64,000 nucleotides of DNA, from the NCBI RefSeq assembly GCF_032116555.1, contig NZ_CP134949.1, positions 1,550,001-1,614,000 on the forward strand. Reading direction: 5' to 3'. A model generated the notes under the pieces. That model did not search any database. It was not told where the DNA came from and saw nothing but the letters and a program-made list of their open reading frames with translations. Source of the stretch: Halobaculum sp. XH14. Its GTDB lineage: Archaea > Halobacteriota > Halobacteria > Halobacteriales > Haloferacaceae. Shown piece after piece: positions 62,421 to 64,000 of the stretch (positions are counted from its first letter, which is position 1; each line of letters starts with the position of its first letter). A program made the translations under genes and the position numbers.

Positions 62421-62660
62421 ATGGTCACGCTCGCAACGGGAGTGCGACTCGCCGGGGCCGCGCTCGGCGCGATCGGGGGCATGCTCGTGTTCATCGAGTT
62501 CATGCAGTTACCCTCGTACGTCGAGTACCGCGCGGACGTCGACAGCTACGACCTCAACATCGCACCGCAGGAGCTCCGGGAACACACCTGGATGGGCCGC
62601 GTCGGCGGACTGCTCGTCGGCAGCGGGTTCGCGTTGCTGTTCCTCGGCGAACTGCTGTAG
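62421..62660 (+). CDS. Small membrane protein, unknown
   Basis: A 79-residue protein with two transmembrane helices (about 5-26 and 58-78) around a polar loop (YVEYRADVDSYDLNIAPQEL). Family not recognised. The start at 62421 is set at the hydrophobic N-terminus; upstream in-frame codons are basic and unlikely. It is monocistronic, divergent from the PLD gene. Confidence 0.72.
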   Translation: MVTLATGVRLAGAALGAIGGMLVFIEFMQLPSYVEYRADVDSYDLNIAPQELREHTWMGRVGGLLVGSGFALLFLGELL

Positions 62661-62718
62661 TTACGAAACACGACGAGCCGTTCCCGCCCGGACCCCGAAG
62701 ATCGAACCCGCGTCAGTT

Positions 62719-64000
62719 CTAGGCCGCCGCCGTCTCCGTCTCGCTCCCGTCCTCCTCGAGCGCGTCGCCCGCCTTCTCCGCCTCGGCCTGGACGATGAAC
62801 GAACGGTCGTCCGCGTGTTCGGCCGCGGCCTCGAGCGCGTCCGCGGTTCCGATCTGTCTGAGCGCCCACAGCGCCGCCGCACGCACGGAGTCGCTGTCGT
62901 CGTCGGCCGCGGTGTCCGCCAGCGGGTCGACCGCGCGAGCGTCGCCGATCATGCCGAGCGCTCGGGCCGCAAGCGGGCGCACCTCGTCGTTCTCCATGAC
63001 GAGTTTGTCGGCGAGCGGCTGGACGGCGTCCTCGTGACCGATCTCGCCGAGCGCCCTGAACGTCACCTTCTGGAGCGCCGGGTCGGAGTCGGCGTCGACG
63101 TACTCGACGAGCGTCTCGACCGCGTCGGCGGCGGCCATCTTGCCGAGCGCGCGGACGGCGGGCTTGTCCCGCTTCCCGGCGCGCTGGTGCATCGCCTCGA
63201 ACGCGCCCTCGTCGTTCATCCGCGTGATCGCCTCCAGCGCGTGCCGCTCCATGAAGTCCGACTGGAACGAGTCGAGCGCGAGCAGCACCATCTCGACGTT
63301 GCCGCGCTTCTCCCACTCCTTCAGGGCGGCCCACTCGGGCGGGAAGTCCTTGTAGTGGCCGAGCGCGTCGTAGTAGCCCTGCGCCTGCAGCTGTTCGTGC
63401 GTCTCCAGGTCGTCCCACTCCTCGGCGTCCTCGAGGTCGCTCGTCAGCGAGTCGGTCGCCTCGAGGAGCGCGGCGATCGCCGCCGCGTCCTCGTCCGCGT
63501 CGAAATCCTCGGCTTCGACGGCCTCGACGGCCGCGTCGAGGTCCTCCGCGAGTTCGTCGGCGGTCTCGCCGTCCCGCGAGAGGTCGGCGTCCAACACCTC
63601 GTTCACGTCCGCGAGGAAGGAGTCGACGACGCCGGGAAGGCTGGCCGCTCCGTCCTCGGTCCACCGCGTGTCCCGGAGCGTCGCCCGGGCGTCCTCCACG
63701 TCGGCGACGACGTCCTCGGCGTACGGGCCGCGCTGCTCGGCGAGTTCGTCGCGCTGGTCCGAGAGACGGGACTCGAGTTCCTCGCGGGGGTCCTCCGCGT
63801 CATCGTCGTCCTCGTCCGGTTCCGGAAGGCTGGCGGCCTCGAGGTCACTCTCGATCCCGTCGAGGTCGGCCTCCACGTCGTCGAGGTCGGATTCGGTCTC
63901 GGCGGATTCGAGCGCCTCCGCGGTTTCGTCGAGACGCGCGTCGAGGTCCTCGGCGGAGACGTCGGGTGCCGGTTCGCTCTCGCCCGCCTCGTCGCTCGCG
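62719..64000 (-). CDS. HEAT-repeat protein (5' truncated by the window edge)
   Basis: At least 427 residues are in the window and the frame is still open at 64000, so the start lies beyond the edge. A Glu/Asp-rich coiled-coil region (LDGIESDLEAASLPEPDED) comes first, followed by a helical domain and a run of HEAT repeats from about 63300 down (PAVRALGKMAAADAVETLV, EDAVQPLADKLV, DARAVDPLADTA). HEAT arrays mediate protein contacts. Function unknown. The tail is acidic and Ala-rich. Confidence 0.82.
   Translation of the reverse strand, partial: ASDEAGESEPAPDVSAEDLDARLDETAEALESAETESDLDDVEADLDGIESDLEAASLPEPDEDDDDAEDPREELESRLSDQRDELAEQRGPYAEDVVADVEDARATLRDTRWTEDGAASLPGVVDSFLADVNEVLDADLSRDGETADELAEDLDAAVEAVEAEDFDADEDAAAIAALLEATDSLTSDLEDAEEWDDLETHEQLQAQGYYDALGHYKDFPPEWAALKEWEKRGNVEMVLLALDSFQSDFMERHALEAITRMNDEGAFEAMHQRAGKRDKPAVRALGKMAAADAVETLVEYVDADSDPALQKVTFRALGEIGHEDAVQPLADKLVMENDEVRPLAARALGMIGDARAVDPLADTAADDDSDSVRAAALWALRQIGTADALEAAAEHADDRSFIVQAEAEKAGDALEEDGSETETAAA

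Overview
The window is chromosomal DNA from a halophilic archaeon of the class Halobacteria. The evidence is high GC, strongly acidic predicted proteins, TATA-like promoters about 27 nt before many start codons (leaderless genes), archaeal information-processing genes (PriS, GINS, LSm, L37e, L10/P0, L12/P1, aEF-1 beta, RNase J, Elp3), a tRNA-Leu gene with no encoded CCA, and haloarchaea-specific families (DUF6517, DUF7504, TbsP, HVO_2753-type zinc finger). No rRNA, CRISPR array, transposase or integrase was seen. Genes are dense and alternate strands in short operons.

Layout. 1-2.6 kb: lipoprotein, cold-shock protein, MaoC hydratase and an HTH_10 regulator. 2.6-5.4 kb: a tightly overlapping paaABCD operon for phenylacetyl-CoA epoxidase, with the PaaD zinc ribbon as its own small gene. 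5.7-18.7 kb: ThrS, an M20 amidohydrolase, an iron-type binding lipoprotein behind a DtxR-like operator, a ZIP transporter, an MscS channel with a suspicious in-frame TAG, Elp3, a sensor kinase and a RecJ-like protein that has lost its catalytic motifs. 18.8-24.3 kb: Yip1-like protein, thymidine kinase, tRNA-Leu(GAG), DUF420, a DUF7504 operon with two membrane proteins, and PurF. 24.5-32 kb: LSm-L37e, PriS-GINS, peroxiredoxin, an EamA transporter, and RNase J-IdsA (isoprenoid lipid synthesis). 32-37.5 kb: an eIF2B/R15P-isomerase-like gene and four separately promoted sugar genes (two Gfo/Idh/MocA, one TIM-barrel isomerase, one aldo/keto reductase). 37.7-42.4 kb: ribosomal stalk genes L11, L1-L10-L12, a TctA-like permease, zinc finger and aEF-1 beta. 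42.5-48.6 kb: two universal stress proteins, BirA, 5'-nucleotidase, a fused YcaO protein and TbsP. 48.7-51 kb: a caspase-like CHAT protein whose gene converges on a tiny membrane-peptide gene. 51-64 kb: GlyA-FolD (one-carbon metabolism), DUF7117, a probably frameshifted gene, DUF1028, JAMM-RibL, a CPA2 antiporter with its TrkA-C subunit, an intact RecJ-like nuclease, an exported PLD/LTD protein and a truncated HEAT-repeat protein.

The most unusual items are the CHAT/small-peptide pair, the YcaO protein with no precursor gene nearby, the DUF7504-membrane operon, a family of four intergenic repeats with shared GAAAGCCCC-type ends, a 4 x 33-bp tandem repeat in a divergent promoter region, and two genes apparently broken by a single base (mscS and the gene at 54.2 kb).
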